Positions 34,781-46,590 of a stretch of DNA of 64,000 bases are shown piece by piece. Under the pieces are notes generated by a model. That model searched no databases and was not told the origin of the DNA. It saw only the letters and a program-made list of their open reading frames with translations. The first letter of the stretch is position 1. Each line of letters begins with the position of its first letter. The position numbers and the translations under genes are program-made. This stretch comes from Piliocolobus tephrosceles (Eukaryota > Chordata > Mammalia > Primates > Cercopithecidae): positions 157,292,666 to 157,356,665 of the forward strand of contig NC_045436.1 in the NCBI RefSeq assembly GCF_002776525.5. Reading direction: 5' to 3'.

Positions 34781-37713
34781 TTTAAAATTTTTAAATTTTA
34801 CTTTAAGTTCTGAGGTAATGTATAGAACATGTGGGTTTGTTAGATAGGCATATATTTGCTATGGTGGTTTCTTACACCTATCAACCCGTCATCTAGGTTT
34901 TAAGCTGCACATGCATTTGGTATTTGTCTTAATGTTCTCCCTTCCCGTGCCCCCCACTTCTAGATAGGCCCCACTGTGTGATATTCCCCTCTCTATATCC
35001 ATGTGTTCTAACTGTTCAGCTCCCACTTATGAGTGAGAACATGCGGTGTTTGGTTTTCTGTTCTGTGTTAACTTGCTGAGAATGATGGCTTACAGCTTAA
35101 TCCATGTCCCTGCAAAGGACATGAACTCATTCTTTTTTATGGTTGCCTAGCATTCTATGATATATATGTGACACATTTTCTTTATTCAGTCTATCATTGA
35201 TGGGCATTTGGCTTGGTTCCAGGTCTTTGCTGTTGTAAATGATTCTGCAATAAACATACGTGTGCATTATATTTATAGTAGAATGATTTCTAATCCTTTG
35301 GGTATATACCCAGTAATGGGATTGCTGAGTCAAATGGTATTTCTGATTTTAGATCGTTGAGGAATCACCACACTGTTTTCCACAAAGGTTGAACTAATTT
35401 ATACTCCTATAGTGTAAAAGTATTCCTATTTCTCCACAGCCTTGCCAGCATCTATTGTCTCCTGACTTTTTAATGATTGCCATTCTAACTGACATGAGAT
35501 GGTATCTCAGTGTGGTTTTGATTTGCATTTCTCTAATGACCAGTGATGATGAGCTTTTTTTTTTCATCTGTTTGTTGGCCACATAAATGTCTTCTTTTGA
35601 GAAGTGTCTGTTCATATCCTCCACTCACTTTTGATGGGGTTGTTTTCTCTTGCAATTTTTTTTAAGTTCCTTGTAGATTCTGGATATTAGACCTTTGTCA
35701 GATGGGCAGATTTCAAAAATTTTCTCCAGTGCCTCTTCATTCAGATGCTAGTTTCTTTTGCTGTGCAGAAGCTCTTTAGTTTAATTAGATCCCATTTGTC
35801 AATTTTCGCTTTTGTTGCCATTGCTTTTGGTGTTTTAGTCATGAAGTCTTTGCCCATGCCTATGTCCTAAATGGTATTGCCTAGGTTTTCTTCTAGAGTT
35901 TTTATGGTTTTGGGTTTACGTTTAAGTCTTTAATCCATCTTGAGTTAATTTTTGTATAAGGTGTAAAAAAGGAGTCCAGTTTCTGTTGTATGCATATGGC
36001 TAGTCAGTTTTGTTTTTGTCAGGTTTGTCAAGGATCAGATGGTTGTAAATGTGTGGTGTTATTTCTGAGGTCTCTATTCTGTTCCATTGGTTTATATATC
36101 TGTTTTGGTACCAGTACTATGCTGTTTTGGTTACTGTAGCCTTGTAGAATAGTTTGAAGTCAGGTAGACTGATGCCTCCAGCTTTGCTCTGTTTGCTTAG
36201 GATTGTCTTTGCTATATGGGATCTTTTTTGGTTCCATATAAAATTTAAAGTGTTTTTCCTAATTCTTCAAAGAAAGTCAATGGTAGCTTGATGGGAATAG
36301 CATTGAATCTGTAAATTACTTTGGGCAGTATGGCCATTTTCACAATATTGATTCTTCCTATCCATAAGCATGGGATTTTTTTCCATTTGTTTGTATCCTT
36401 TCTTATTCCCTTGAGCACTGGTTTGCAGTTCTCCTTGAAGAGGTCCTTCAGGTCCCTAAGTATTTCTAGGTATCTTATTCTCTTTTGTAGCAATTTAAAT
36501 GGGAGTTTACTCATGATTTGGCTCTCTGCTTGTCTATTGTCGGTGTATAAAAATGCTTGTGATTTTTGTACATTTATTTTTTTTATCCAGAGACATTGCT
36601 AAAGTTGCTCATCAGCTTGAGAAGTTTTGGGGCTGAGATGATAGGGTTTTCTAAATATATAATTATGCCATCTGCAAAGAGAGACAATTTGACTTCCTCT
36701 CTTCCTATTTGAATAACCTTTATTTCACTCTCTTGCCTGATTTTCCGGGCCAGAACTTCCAATACTATGTTGAATAGCAGTGGTGAGTGAAGGCATCCTT
36801 GTCTTGCATCAGTTTTCAAAGGGAATTCTTTCAGCTTTTGCCCATTCAATATGATATTAGCTAAGGGTTTGTCATAAACAGCTCTTATTATTTTGAGATA
36901 TGTTCCATCAATACCTAGTTTATTGAGTGTTTTTAGAATGACGGAATGTTTAATTTTATCAAAGGCCTTTTCTGCATCTATTGAGATAATCATGTGGTTT
37001 TTGTCATTGGTTCTGTTTATGTGATGGATTACATTTATTTATTTGTGTATGTTGAATCAGCCGTGTATACCAGGGATGAAGCTGACTTGATCATCGTGGA
37101 TAAGATTTTTGGATTTTTGATGTGCTGTTGGATTCAGTTTGACAGTATTTTATTGAGGGTTTTTGTATAGATGTTCATCAGGGATATTGGCCTGAAGTTT
37201 TCCTTTTTTGTTGTATCTCTGCCAGGTTTTGGTATCAGGATGACCCTGGCCTCATAAAATGAGTTAGGGAGGTGTCCTTCTTTTTCTATGGTTCAGAATA
37301 GTTTCAGAAGAAATGGTACCAGCTCCTCTTTGCACCTCTGTTAGAATTCAGTTGTGAATCCGTCTGGTCGTGGGCTTTCTTTGGTTGGTAGGGTATTAAT
37401 TCCTGCCTCCATTTTGGAACTTGTTATTGGTCTATTCAGGGATTTGACTTCTTCCTGGTTTAGTCTTGGGAGGATGTATGTGTCCAGGAATTTGTCCATT
37501 TCTTCTAGATTTTCCAGTTTATTTGCATAGAGGTGCTTACAGTATTCTCTGATGGTAATTTGTATTTCTGTGGGATCAGTGGTGATATACCCTTTATCAC
37601 TTTTTATTGTGTCTATTTGATTCTTCTCTCTTTTCTTTATTAGTCTAACTAGCAGTCTACCTATTTTGCAAATCTTTTCAAAAAACTAGCTCCTAGATTC
37701 ATTTGAGTTTTTG
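34781..37713 (-). mobile_element. Primate L1 (L1P), 2.9 kb, 5'-truncated, with 14-bp duplication
   Basis: On the plus strand it runs from the T-rich tail and 'ttttactttaagttctgagg' through the 3' UTR and ORF2 to 'aaaactagctcctagattca'. ORF1 and the endonuclease part of ORF2 are absent. The 14-base sequence 'atatattttctttt' flanks it exactly (34767-34780 and 37714-37727), proving the boundaries and an ordinary target-primed insertion. Several frame breaks leave only pieces of ORF2 open: 35394-35624, 36245-36514 and 36583-36993, all minus strand. It is an older L1PA/L1PB-type copy; the subfamily is not determined. Confidence 0.95.
36583..36993 (-). pseudogene. L1 ORF2 reverse-transcriptase fragment, inactive
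   Basis: This 136-codon open piece covers part of the L1 ORF2 reverse-transcriptase domain. Residues 4-14 (SIDAEKAFDKI) hold the first catalytic aspartate. Residues 64-71 read RQGCLHSP where L1 normally has RQGCPLSP. Residues 106-117 read FADGIIIYLENP where the active motif is FADD, so the second aspartate of the catalytic pair is lost. In the family this domain copies L1 RNA at the nicked target. Here the substitution, the surrounding stops and the missing 5' half mean it cannot work. It is a fossil within the truncated L1 at 34781-37713, not a host gene. Confidence 0.93.
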
Positions 37714-37727
37714 ATATATTTTCTTTT

Positions 37728-38309
37728 CAAAATGTTCTACTGGTTATTTTAATATCCATCATTTCTTGATGCACATTTATTTATTATTTTATTACTTTTT
37801 TAATGTACAATATTATTCAATTTTTTTAGGACCTTAAACCTAATGAATGTTTGTTAAGTTTTAAGCCATGTTGGCAGTTTCCTACATAGTAATTTGCTTA
37901 TTATGTGGGGAAATTGGTCAAAGATAAAATAAAAATGTCCAGAAAAAATATTTGTCTAGTTAATAGCTAGCAGAGGAGACAGTATGGCACAGGTTTCTCA
38001 GCATTCAAAGGTTATGATGGCACATTAATTCTGGTGTGAAGAAGCAAGAAGAACAATTTGCAAAGAAAGCAATATTTCCTAGATCCTGTTAGTGTAGGAA
38101 TCAAGGGAAATGAATTCTAATAAGGTGGAGACTTCATAGAAAAGTATCTTAGCCTTTAATACTCTGCACATACACATGTTTGAGTACCCTTGCATGAACA
38201 CCTGGAGAGTCAGAAGCCATCCATGAGCACACTGATTACCTAAAATTAAATTTAGAAAGAGAAAAGAGAAAACAATAAAAGCACTGAAGTATAGATGAGA
38301 GGAAAGAGG
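37728..38309. other. Unassigned AT-rich stretch
   Basis: Continuation of the sequence before the L1 insertion. No repeat or gene recognised. Confidence 0.5.
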
Positions 38310-38450
38310 ATAGACTTGGGAAATACAAGTCTTTTATTTAAGTTCTTCATTTATGAGTTTTACAGCTTTGGGTAAGTAAATTTCTGAATTTTCATGTCTA
38401 TAAAATGGATATTACAATATTACTCCCTAAATTCTATTAATGTAATAGAG
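38310..38450 (+). mobile_element. MIR element
   Basis: 'gagttttacagctttgggta', 'agtaaatttctgaattttca' and 'tgtctataaaatggatatta' keep the MIR order. Diverged. Confidence 0.55.
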
Positions 38451-39934
38451 ATTGTGTTACTCTCTGTAAATTTGAATTATTTGGAAACTGTAGCACTATT
38501 TAAATATTCCTAATTATTGGGCTGTAACAAATACTGTAGTTGTCAATAATATATATTTCAAAATTGCTGAAAGAGTAGATTTTAGATGTTGTCACCAAAA
38601 ACAAATGATAAGTATGGTGATGGATATGTTAGTTAGATAAAATTAATAATCCTCCAATGCATACAGGTATCTAAAATGTCATTGTACACCATAAATATAT
38701 ACAATTATTATTTTTCAATTAAAAATACAATAAAATTTTAAAAATTCAGAAAATATGTTATTACGCTTTGCTTGAAAACAACTTTGTATCAGTAGTGGCT
38801 TAAATAACAGAGCCCCACTAGAAATAGAAGAATATATGTCTTAATATACTTTAAAAAATATGTACTTATTAAATATGAAAACAACGTAAGTTACTTTTCT
38901 GGATGTGCCAGTTAATACCCTATAGGTACTGGAGTTATAATACAGAAAATTTCTGAGTCCTTTAAATTTAGAATATATTGCAGGTTTGACACTTGTTAAA
39001 CTTGTGACTTCTAAAGCTATGATAGCACCATAAATTTGTATAGAGCTGTCTCTATTAAATGTGAGCAATTACTCACAATTCCTAATACACGACTAGCACA
39101 TAGTAGGCACTTCAAAATTTTATTACTATGGAAGCATAGGAAAATAGCTTTGAAGCAAATTTGCTAGTTCATATCACTCACCTCCAATTGAAATTTCACT
39201 TTACAGTAAGTGGGGGAAGTGAGTCATTCAACTCCCTATACTCAAGGATCAAATTCAGACAGCCATCCCTATAATGAGAGCACCAGCATGGAAACCTATT
39301 GCCCTGCTATCAAGGCACTGGACCAGCACAGGAGAACGTTTCAATTATGTGCAGGACAGATGTCTTGCCAGTGGTCATAGATGTGTGTTCGCCTTTAGTG
39401 TCACCCTATAAAACCTATGATGGCTCAAGTTTGCAAACTCCTCATCACAATTTCAGACTAAGGAAAGTCAGTCATAATGGAATTCCTTTCCTGATGAAAA
39501 TGGCAATAATTTGTGAGACTGAGCCTCCCGTCGTTCAGGTTGTTGCTTCTGCTTTCAATGCCTGATGAATCACTATGCAACATCTCATTGCATCTGAATT
39601 TATGCAAATTGACAATTAAACAAGGGGGTAATTTTAATCAAATCAGTCATATATTGTATCTATTTCAAATAATAATATAAGCATAATTGACAGTGCATAA
39701 TTAATGATTAGCTAAGACTGTTAATAATTAAATGATAAGAAGGTATGAGAGGAGGGAGGCTCCAGTATCTTGGGCTGTAAGCCAGAAACAGAAAAATGCA
39801 TTCGCCTAATTTCTTCACATCACTGGAACCCAGCGATGTCCACATCTCAGAAGCCTGGCCATTTGCTTATTGTTTTCTAGAAACTTTCCTGAGGAAGTTA
39901 GGTAAATAATTTGGTTTCATAGAATCCTTACTGA
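38451..39934. other. Unassigned stretch with a possible MIR/L2 end
   Basis: 'gactagcacatagtaggcac' at 39092-39111 is a typical MIR/L2 3' phrase but is isolated. The 39220-39580 part is less AT-rich and includes an 88-codon open frame (39299-39565) without a recognisable domain. Confidence 0.5.
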
Positions 39935-40165
39935 GTTTAATCCTGGAGCTTTCTGTGTTTGAATCCTGGCTCTCACACTAACCAACTATATGACTTTGGG
40001 AATGCTATGTAACCTCACTAACTGAGCTTCCAAATTCCTAATTTACAAAACAATTGCTGTGTTTTAATATCACTTATATTGGTTGTAGTGAGGATAAAAT
40101 AAAATATTAAATATAAGTGTCTTAATTAGTTCCAGAAACTTAATAAATAAGAAATATTATTTATT
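39935..40165 (+). mobile_element. MIR element, nearly full length
   Basis: 'tgtttgaatcctggctctca', 'actatatgactttgggaatg', 'taacctcactaactgagctt', 'tgtagtgaggataaaataaa' and 'aacttaataaataagaaata' are the MIR landmarks in order. Confidence 0.85.
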
Positions 40166-40387
40166 GTAATTGTGATGATCATTTCTTTTGCATGCTCCTT
40201 ATTTCTCTTTTTGCCTTATAAAAGATGACATTATGCCAACATTTAAAACATATTGTTTCAGCTTCCCACATTAATAACTGAGAAATCCCAGTTAAAATAT
40301 ATGTAGTCACAACACCAAATACACTGAATGAAAGAAATTATTAATAAACCGAACCTCAATACAATTAAAAATTCCTGTTGTGGTGAA

Positions 40388-41497
40388 ATACACTGTTAGG
40401 TGAATGAATGTAGAAGACACAGACTGGAAGAGAATATTTGCCAAAGATATATCTGATCAATGACTGCTATTCAAATATATCAAGAACTCTAAAAGTTCAA
40501 CAATAGTAAAACTAACCCCCCAAAATGGGCAAAAGGCTTGAACAGACACCTGACAAAAGAAGATATATTGATGAAAAATAAGCATATAAAAAGATGTACC
40601 ACCAGAGAAATGTAAATTAGAACAATAATGGGATACTCAGACACATCTATTAGAATGGTTAAAATTTAAAACACTAAGAATGGCAAATGCTAGGGATGAT
40701 ACAGAGTAACACAAACACTCATTTGTTGATGGGAATGCAAAATGGTACAGTTACTTTGGAAGACTGGCAGTTTCTTACAATACAAAACATAATCCTACCA
40801 TAGCAACCAGCAATCACATTCATTGGTATTTAACCAAATGAGCTAAAAACTTATGTCTACATAAAAATCTGCACACAGATGTTTATAACAACTTTACTCA
40901 TAATTTTCAAAACTTGGAAGCAACTGAGATGTTTTTTCAGCAAGGGAATAAATAAATTAACCGTGATGCATCCAGACAATAGAACATTATTCAACTCTAA
41001 ACGGAAATGAGCTGTCAAGCCATGAAAATACAAAGAGGAAACATAAATGGATATTAGTAAGTAAAATAAGTCAATCTGAAAATACTACACACTGTATGCT
41101 TTCAGCTACATGATATCCTGAAAAAAGGCCAAACTATGGACACAGTAAAAAGATCAGTGGTTGTCAAGGGTTAGAGTGGAAGGAAGAATGAATAGCAGAG
41201 CATGGAGGATTTTTAGAGCAATGACACTACTCTGTATGCTACTGCAATGGTAGATACAAGTCATTACATATTCGTCAAACCCGGGGAATATATGACACCA
41301 GGAGTGAGCCCTAATGTAAACTATGCACTTTGAGTGATAATGATGCGTCAGTGTAGATTCATTGATAGTAACAAACATACCTCTTGGTGTATGATGTTGA
41401 AGGTTGTTTCTGTATGGGGCAATGCGCTATGTGAGAACTCTGTGCCTTGTCCTCAATTTTTCTATGAATGTAAAACTGCTCTAAAGACTATTTAAAA
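40388..41497 (+). mobile_element. Ancient L1 (L1M), ORF2 end and 3' UTR
   Basis: From 'gactggaagagaatatttgc' through 'gggcaaaaggcttgaacaga' and 'aaacggaaatgagctgtcaa' to the L1MC/MD-like 3' UTR: 'agtggttgtcaagggttaga', 'tgatacaag'-like text, 'gagccctaatgtaaactatg', 'atgatgcgtcagtgtagatt' and 'aaaactgctctaaagac'. Frame is destroyed. The element reaches its 3' end. Confidence 0.82.
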
Positions 41498-41814
41498 ACA
41501 TGAAGTCTACATCTTATCAACTTTCATGCTTATGGCAAATCTCAAATCTCATTAGATGTCATTCCTCTTGCTCCTAGAATGTTATTCTGGAACATTCTGC
41601 ACACTGTATTTCTGAGTGTGCTCTCCATTCTCTGACACTACTTTATTTTTTATTACACTACAGATTATTTCATGGTATCTTAAATATAAATGCCAAAAAG
41701 GCATTGCTGAATTATTACTCAAGTCAAAATTCCATTTTTCTTCCAGCAAGACTTTCTTCCCCAATGTAATGTTAAAACAGTTTATTATATTCATATTATG
41801 AGTGTTCCTAATAA

Positions 41815-42300
41815 CAATGCCAAAACTCAACAGCTTTAAACAATAAACCCTTAATCACCTCATGAGTCTGGGAGTAAGAGATTTAGATTGCTCTTGGTTG
41901 GCAATTGCTTTCAATTCCTGCCATGCTCAGTCCCATATGTGGGGCTGACTGACTGTCAACTTATTTAGGTTGTTCTTGCTTGGGGTGACTGGGCCATTAA
42001 TACTCTCAGCTTTTCTCTGCATATAGCTCTAAACCTGCAACGTGTCATCACAAGCATGTTTTCAGGGAGATGACAGAGGTACAAAAGAACAAGAAAAATA
42101 TACAAAGATATCTTCAAGATTTTATGACTTCATTTCTGCTAACACGTAATGATTATGAATCCCAAGGCTAAGTTCTGATTTAGAAGGCAAGGATAGGTCT
42201 TCCTGCCCACCATGAGTTGGCACTGGACAGTTACATGTCGAAGAGTGAGAGTAAAGGAGGTGAATAATTAGAACCAACTGATTTAATTTGCTATATCCAC
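41815..42300 (-). mobile_element. Possible MLT1-like LTR
   Basis: 'aaaactcaacagctttaaac', 'gtctgggagtaagagattta' and 'gggtgactgggccattaat' have the flavour of a reverse-strand MLT1 LTR, but divergence is high and the ends are unclear. Confidence 0.4.
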
Positions 42301-42344
42301 CACCCTCTTTATTATTATTCAGTTTATAATTTGCCGATCATAAA

Positions 42345-43805
42345 TGAACTTTTACATGATAGAAATGAAAAATGAAAAATTTTAAAATGCCAGTCAGCAT
42401 ACAAATAGGCACATCAATCAGTGGAACAAAATAGAGAGTCCAAAAATTAACCCACACATTTATGGTCAATTGGTTTTCAACAAAGTGGCCAAGAATATAC
42501 AATGGGTAAAAAATAAGCAGTCCCTTCAATAGAATTTATTGACAAAACTGGGTATCCCCCTGCAGAAGAATAAAACCGGCCCTATTTCTCACACCACATG
42601 CAAAAATCAATTGAAAAAATCAATTAAACACCTAAATGTAACACTTGAAACTGTAAGACTACTAGAAGAAAACATGGATGAATAACTGGATGGCAATGGC
42701 CTGAGCAATGATTTTTTTGGATTTGACTCCAAAAACTCAGGCAACAAAAATAAAACTAGAAAAATGGGATTATATCAAATGAAAAAGCTTCTGCACAACA
42801 AAGTAAAAAGTTAACGAGTGAAAAGACAAAATCTGGCAACCTTTAGCTTGGGAGAAAACATTTGCAAGCCATGTAACTAACAAGGGGTTAAAATCAAATA
42901 TATATATATGTGAAACTAAAACAACTCAATAACAAGAATTATTAAATAAATTGACAAAGAACCTGAGTAGATATTTCTCAAAGAAGACATGCAAATGGCA
43001 ATAGATATGTGAAAAGATGTTCAACATCACTAATGTTTAGGAAAATGCAAATAAAAGACACAATGAAATATCACCTCACAACTGTCAGGATGGTAATTAT
43101 TAAAAAGATGAAAGATCAAAGATGAAAGACGAAAATGTTGAGGATGTAGAGAAAAAGGAACTCCTGTACACTATTGGTGGAAATGTAAATTAGTATAACC
43201 ACTACGAAAAGCAGTATGGAGGTTCCTCAAAAACCTAAAAGTAGAATTACCATATGAGCCAGCAATCCCACTTCTGAGTATTTATGAAAACGATTTAAAC
43301 TCAGTGTGTTAAAGAAATATCTGCACTCTCATGTACATTGTAGCATTACTCACAGTTGCTAAGTTATGGAAGCAATGTAGAGGTCCATCAATGGATAAAT
43401 GGATTAAAAATGTGGTTTATATACCTAATGGAATATTATTCATTCAACTTTTACAAACAGAGAAATTCCATCATTTGTGACAACAAGGATGAACCTGGAG
43501 GACATAATGCTAAGTGAAATAAGCCAGGCACAGAAAGACATATACTGCATGTTCTCATTTATATGTAGAATTGAAAACAATTATGTTCACGGAAGCAGAG
43601 AGTAGAGTCGCAATTACCAGTGGCTGGGGGTGCGAGAAATGGGAAGATGTTCGTCAAAAGGTACAATATTTTAGCTAGAAAAGAAGAATAAATGATAAGC
43701 ATTTGAGGTAATGGGCATGCTAATTAGCTTGATTCAATTATTCCACATTTTATACATATATCATGCATCACTTTGTACCCCAAGAATATTAAAATTATTA
43801 TTTGT
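42345..43805 (+). mobile_element. L1 (L1MA/L1PB-like), ORF2 end and 3' UTR
   Basis: 'atcagtggaacaaaatagag', 'actagaagaaaacatggatg', 'aaaagcttctgcacaacaaa', 'gcaaatggcaatagatatgt', 'ccagcaatcccacttctgag', 'ccatcaatggataaatggat', 'aggataagcc'-type text and 'ttgtaccccaagaatattaa' follow the last third of ORF2 and the 3' UTR. Better preserved than the L1M just upstream. No ORF2 frame remains open. Confidence 0.9.
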
Positions 43806-44038
43806 TAATATTCAATGAAATGAAAATAATAAATTTTAAAACATTAGCCTTAGTGAAATTTTTCTAAAAACAAAAAGAGAAATACCAATGGGTAGACAGC
43901 TTGAAGTTTTCCCAACAAAATGACATCAGGGCAATGGCTTGAAGGCAAAAATTGATTTACTATTTCTAAATTTTTTACTGTTAGTTACGTAAGAAAACTA
44001 TTCAGAGGAACACTAGAAGTATTCTAGAAATCTGTTGC

Positions 44039-44082
44039 TGGTGTGTGTGTGAGTGTGTGTGTGTGTGTGTGTGTTTGTGTTT
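44039..44082. repeat. (GT)n microsatellite
   Basis: About 20 GT units with a GA and a TT interruption. Confidence 0.95.
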
Positions 44083-44204
44083 AGGAAATCAGCACATTCA
44101 TTAGTCAATAGGCAATTTTCTAGTGGTCCCATTCAATTATGTGGGATATACTGAGATTACACAACATGCCTCATAGTGCAATTTCTTGACTTATATTTTA
44201 TATA

Positions 44205-44685
44205 AGTGTTTCAGTTCACATGGCTGCATAACAAACTACTACAAATCTTAGTAGCTTGAAATAGCTCTTTATTTTGGTCACTAATCTGCAGTTTGGCAGG
44301 ACTCTGGCATCTCATATGTGTTCCACTCAGCATCAGCTGGGGCATTGTGGAGGCTTGAGGATGGTTTGCTCATTTATATTTTTAGTTGCAAGAAGATTCA
44401 AACTGGTGGCTGAAATAGTTGGGGCTACTCAAGCATCTGTTTCTCTCTTCATTTGACTACTTCAGCATGAATGCTTCAGGATAAATAAAACACAAGGATT
44501 TCATAGTTATGTCCCAAGAGAGAAGAGAGCCAGGTGGAAGCTGTATCACCTTTTGTCACCCATTGAATCTACGTAGTGTCACTTCCATCAAATTATGATC
44601 CCTATTTGAGGGGACAGCATTCAGATTTGATCTTTGATGAGAAGAGTATCAAAATTCTGGGGGAGTATGTGACAATACTTACATT
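44205..44685 (-). mobile_element. MLT1-type solo LTR (ERVL-MaLR)
   Basis: 'cacatggctgcataacaaac', 'aatcttagtagcttgaaata', 'ggcattgtggaggcttgagg', 'tgtcacttccatcaaattat' and 'aagagtatcaaaattctggg' follow a reverse MLT1 LTR from its 3' end. Solo and diverged. Confidence 0.65.
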
Positions 44686-44989
44686 TCTATGGTCATTTTT
44701 GGAAAGTGCAATTAGCCACAGATGCCATAAGACTATAGCCCTGTGGTAGGGCCCACCAAGATGGCCAAAGGAAGTTTCTTCATTTCAGTACTAATCCATG
44801 GAGGAGCGCAGCATTTAAGCTGATACTCTGTAGCTCTTATACCCTTTAAATGGGGCACATCATGTGCCCCATTTCCTGAGAACTCTTCTCTTCTAAAAAG
44901 AAAGCTCTAGTAAGAGCTAATCAAATAAAATGTCTTTGAGCATGTACAATAGTTTCAAAATTGTTGGTATTTACAATTTACTCATTTAT
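44686..44989. other. Unassigned stretch
   Basis: No family recognised. Confidence 0.5.
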
Positions 44990-45146
44990 TTTTAGAGTTG
45001 AGGTCTCAGTATGTCCCCCATGCTGGAGTGCAGTGATGAGGCCATAGCTCACTGCAGTCTCCAACCGCTAGACTCAGGCCATTCTCCCACCTCTATGTTC
45101 CCAAGCCCTGGGATTACAGATGTTAGCCACCAAGACTGGCAACCAT
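44990..45146 (-). mobile_element. Alu left monomer (FLAM-like)
   Basis: A single Alu arm on the minus strand: 'catgctggagtgcagtgatg', 'catagctcactgcagtctcc' and 'gccctgggattacagatgtt'. There is no second arm, so it is either a fossil monomer or a truncated AluJ. Confidence 0.8.
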
Positions 45147-45556
45147 GGAACCCAGAGTTATTTAGACAAGAAAACATGTTCCCTTTTCAGATTCTTTCAT
45201 ACTGGATTCTAATTATTCCACTTAATTAGATGCTAAATTAATCATTATTTGACTTATATTTTTGAAATTAACTTATGTATTTATTTCTTTTCATTTCTCC
45301 CCAAAACTTTCCCATTAACATCACCATCAGAATGTATGACCTATGAGAAAAGAGACACATGTCGTTTTGCATTTTGCCACTATATTCTCAACACCCAAAA
45401 CAGTTAAATGAATGAACATATTAAAATCAAAATAAGTTGTTGCTATAAGTAAATAAGGGAAATATTAGGGAAACAGAGCCAGACTTTTACAAACAATGTA
45501 TACGAAGCATATAGGTTTTGCCAATAAGTTTGACAGAACTTAGATTTGGAGCCCCC
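45147..45556. other. Unassigned stretch
   Basis: No family recognised. Confidence 0.5.
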
Positions 45557-45897
45557 ATGTCTCAGTCTGTTCTGCTACTACAACGAAATACCATAGACTG
45601 GTGGTTTGCAAACAACAGAAATTTACTTCTCACAGTTCTGGAGTCTGGAAAGTGCAAGATTATGGTGCCAACAGCTTGGGTGTCCAGTGAGGGCTGGCTT
45701 TCTGGTTCACAGATGATTGTCCTTTCACTGTGTCCTCACATGTTGGAAGAGGCAAGGAAGCTCACTGTGGCCTGTATCATGAGAGGTCTGCCCTCATGAC
45801 CTAATCTCCCAAGAACTTCACCTCCCTATACCATCAGCTTGGGAGCTAAGATTTCAAAGTATGAGTTTTGAGGGACACAAATATTCATTCCATAGCA
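45557..45897 (-). mobile_element. MLT1A/B-type solo LTR (ERVL-MaLR)
   Basis: 'acaacgaaataccatagact', 'acaacagaaatttacttctc', 'acagttctggagtctggaaa', 'ctttcactgtgtcctcacat' and 'tgagttttgagggacacaaa' reproduce the reverse MLT1A/B LTR from end to end. The 93-codon open frame over it is incidental. Confidence 0.85.
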
Positions 45898-46469
45898 CTC
45901 CACATAAAGTAGGTTCCTTTTGTGTTTGCATGCAAGAGAAGTGAGGTCATTTTATTCAGATTCTTCATGAGTTAAGAGTTATATTGTACTAAACAACAAA
46001 TTGATCCTTTTCAATATATCCTCTACTACTGAAAAAAAGTACTATAGAAACTTCCAGGATGTTTATAAAAACAAACTAAACTAAATAGGATCTAAAAGCT
46101 CTTCAAGGTTTCTTAAAGCTCTTAAAAACTGAGACAAGCCATTTCTGTTTCTATAAGAAGTTTTAGCAGCTCTATTTATGAGTACAGCTCAGGCCTGCAT
46201 GGTGAGAGAGTCCATTGAAACAGAAGGCCCTAAACAGCTTTTTCCCAGAGATTGTTTTAAGTGGGACCAAGCGGATGAAATTTAAGAAACTGAAGTATTA
46301 TAAGAACACCACTCCTCCTTCTCAAACTATAGATGATGATTAAAATCTAACACAGATCTTTATTACTTTAGAGTAAGACTTTGATTTCTAAAAGAAAACA
46401 TATTGACATTGAAGTGAATTGAACTTTTATTGCTGTCATATATCACTGACAAACCTAAGGGAAAGAGTA
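45898..46469. other. Unassigned stretch
   Basis: No family recognised. Confidence 0.5.
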
Positions 46470-46590
46470 TAAATGTCAGAGAAAGACACTCCTGGATTCA
46501 TATTCTAACTCTAACAATCATTAGCTGAGTGTCATTGGGCAAAATACTTTAACTTCCTGAGGTTCAACATTTTCCCCTTCTTATAACTGA
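46470..46590 (+). mobile_element. MIR element
   Basis: 'tcctggattcatattctaac', 'ttagctgagtgtcattgggc' and 'atactttaacttcctgaggt' match the MIR 5' half and core. Confidence 0.75.
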
